This document shows positions 63,995-64,000 of a stretch of DNA of 64,000 bases, piece by piece (positions within the stretch are counted from its first letter, which is position 1; each line of letters starts with the position of its first letter). This DNA is from Flammeovirgaceae bacterium UBA1842. Lineage in GTDB: Bacteria; Bacteroidota; Bacteroidia; Cytophagales; Cyclobacteriaceae. Where the stretch lies: positions 49,237 through 113,236 of the forward strand of contig DDIU01000032.1 of assembly GCA_002338655.1 (NCBI GenBank), given 5' to 3'. Below the pieces are notes generated by a model. The model ran no database searches. It was not told the origin of the DNA and saw only the letters and a program-made list of their open reading frames with translations. The translations under genes were made by a program, and so were the position numbers.

Positions 63995-64000
63995 CATAAA

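Overview
The window looks like a chromosome segment of a marine-type or gliding Bacteroidota bacterium, most likely order Cytophagales. Three things point there. Two large secreted proteins carry type IX secretion (T9SS) sorting tails: a type A tail at 212-5137 and a gliding-associated CHU_C/type B tail at 60274-62985. Promoters match the Bacteroidota pattern TTTG-N19-TAnnTTTG (sucD at 27532, tRNA-Lys at 63833). Single-copy genes typical of the group are present (BshA, a PIN-PhoH protein, a ChlI/ChlD-like pair, a GH3-serine hydrolase fusion, ClpB, RlmN, RlmD, MutL with two rhomboids). Base composition is AT-rich and starts rarely show a Shine-Dalgarno site.

Layout. 1-5.2 kb: tail of an unknown gene, then a 1641-residue T9SS cargo protein built from seven repeats, five of them nearly identical at the DNA level. 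5.3-23.1 kb: a large MacB/FtsX-type ABC export locus. It has an NtrY-like histidine kinase, an NtrC-type sigma-54 response regulator, five permeases of about 800 residues, one DoxX-like membrane protein, one ATPase and one TolC-like outer membrane channel, with sigma-54-type promoters and a shared upstream element in front of separate transcription units. 23.1-27.3 kb: a repeat-rich accessory zone with a lipocalin-like lipoprotein, a YdeI/DUF1905 protein, an ECF sigma factor with a membrane partner and a small secreted protein, embedded in three families of dispersed hairpin repeats. 27.5-33.5 kb: sucD, a DUF155/RMD1 protein, PhoH, and a MoxR-like ATPase with a VWA protein. 33.7-36.5 kb: a tiny lipoprotein unit with its own terminator and an orphan sixth permease. 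36.6-45.3 kb: fatty-acid hydroxylase family protein, BshA, GH3-serine hydrolase, then the operon small membrane protein-mutL-rhomboid-rhomboid. 45.3-46.1 kb: a lipoprotein gene framed by sequences that resemble integron cassette recombination sites. 46.2-51.4 kb: a secreted protein, PAS histidine kinase, the remnant of a GH31 alpha-glucosidase fused by stop/start overlap to a sugar transporter, and rlmN. 51.6-57.9 kb: thioesterase and clpB on either side of a long inverted repeat, a histidine kinase/receiver pair and a potassium channel. 58-64 kb: DUF6503 protein, rlmD, CHU_C protein, a TPR/SH3 membrane protein and tRNA-Lys(TTT).

How it fits together: the kinase at 5315 and the regulator at 9706 probably sense envelope stress and switch on the permease, ATPase and TolC units through sigma-54. 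Most of the rest is housekeeping (DNA repair, RNA modification, protein disaggregation, redox thiol synthesis). The most unusual items are the cassette-like insertion at 45.33-46.07 kb, the conserved element upstream of two export operons, the 15-bp inverted repeat upstream of clpB, the GH31 remnant, and the nested repeats at 24-27 kb.
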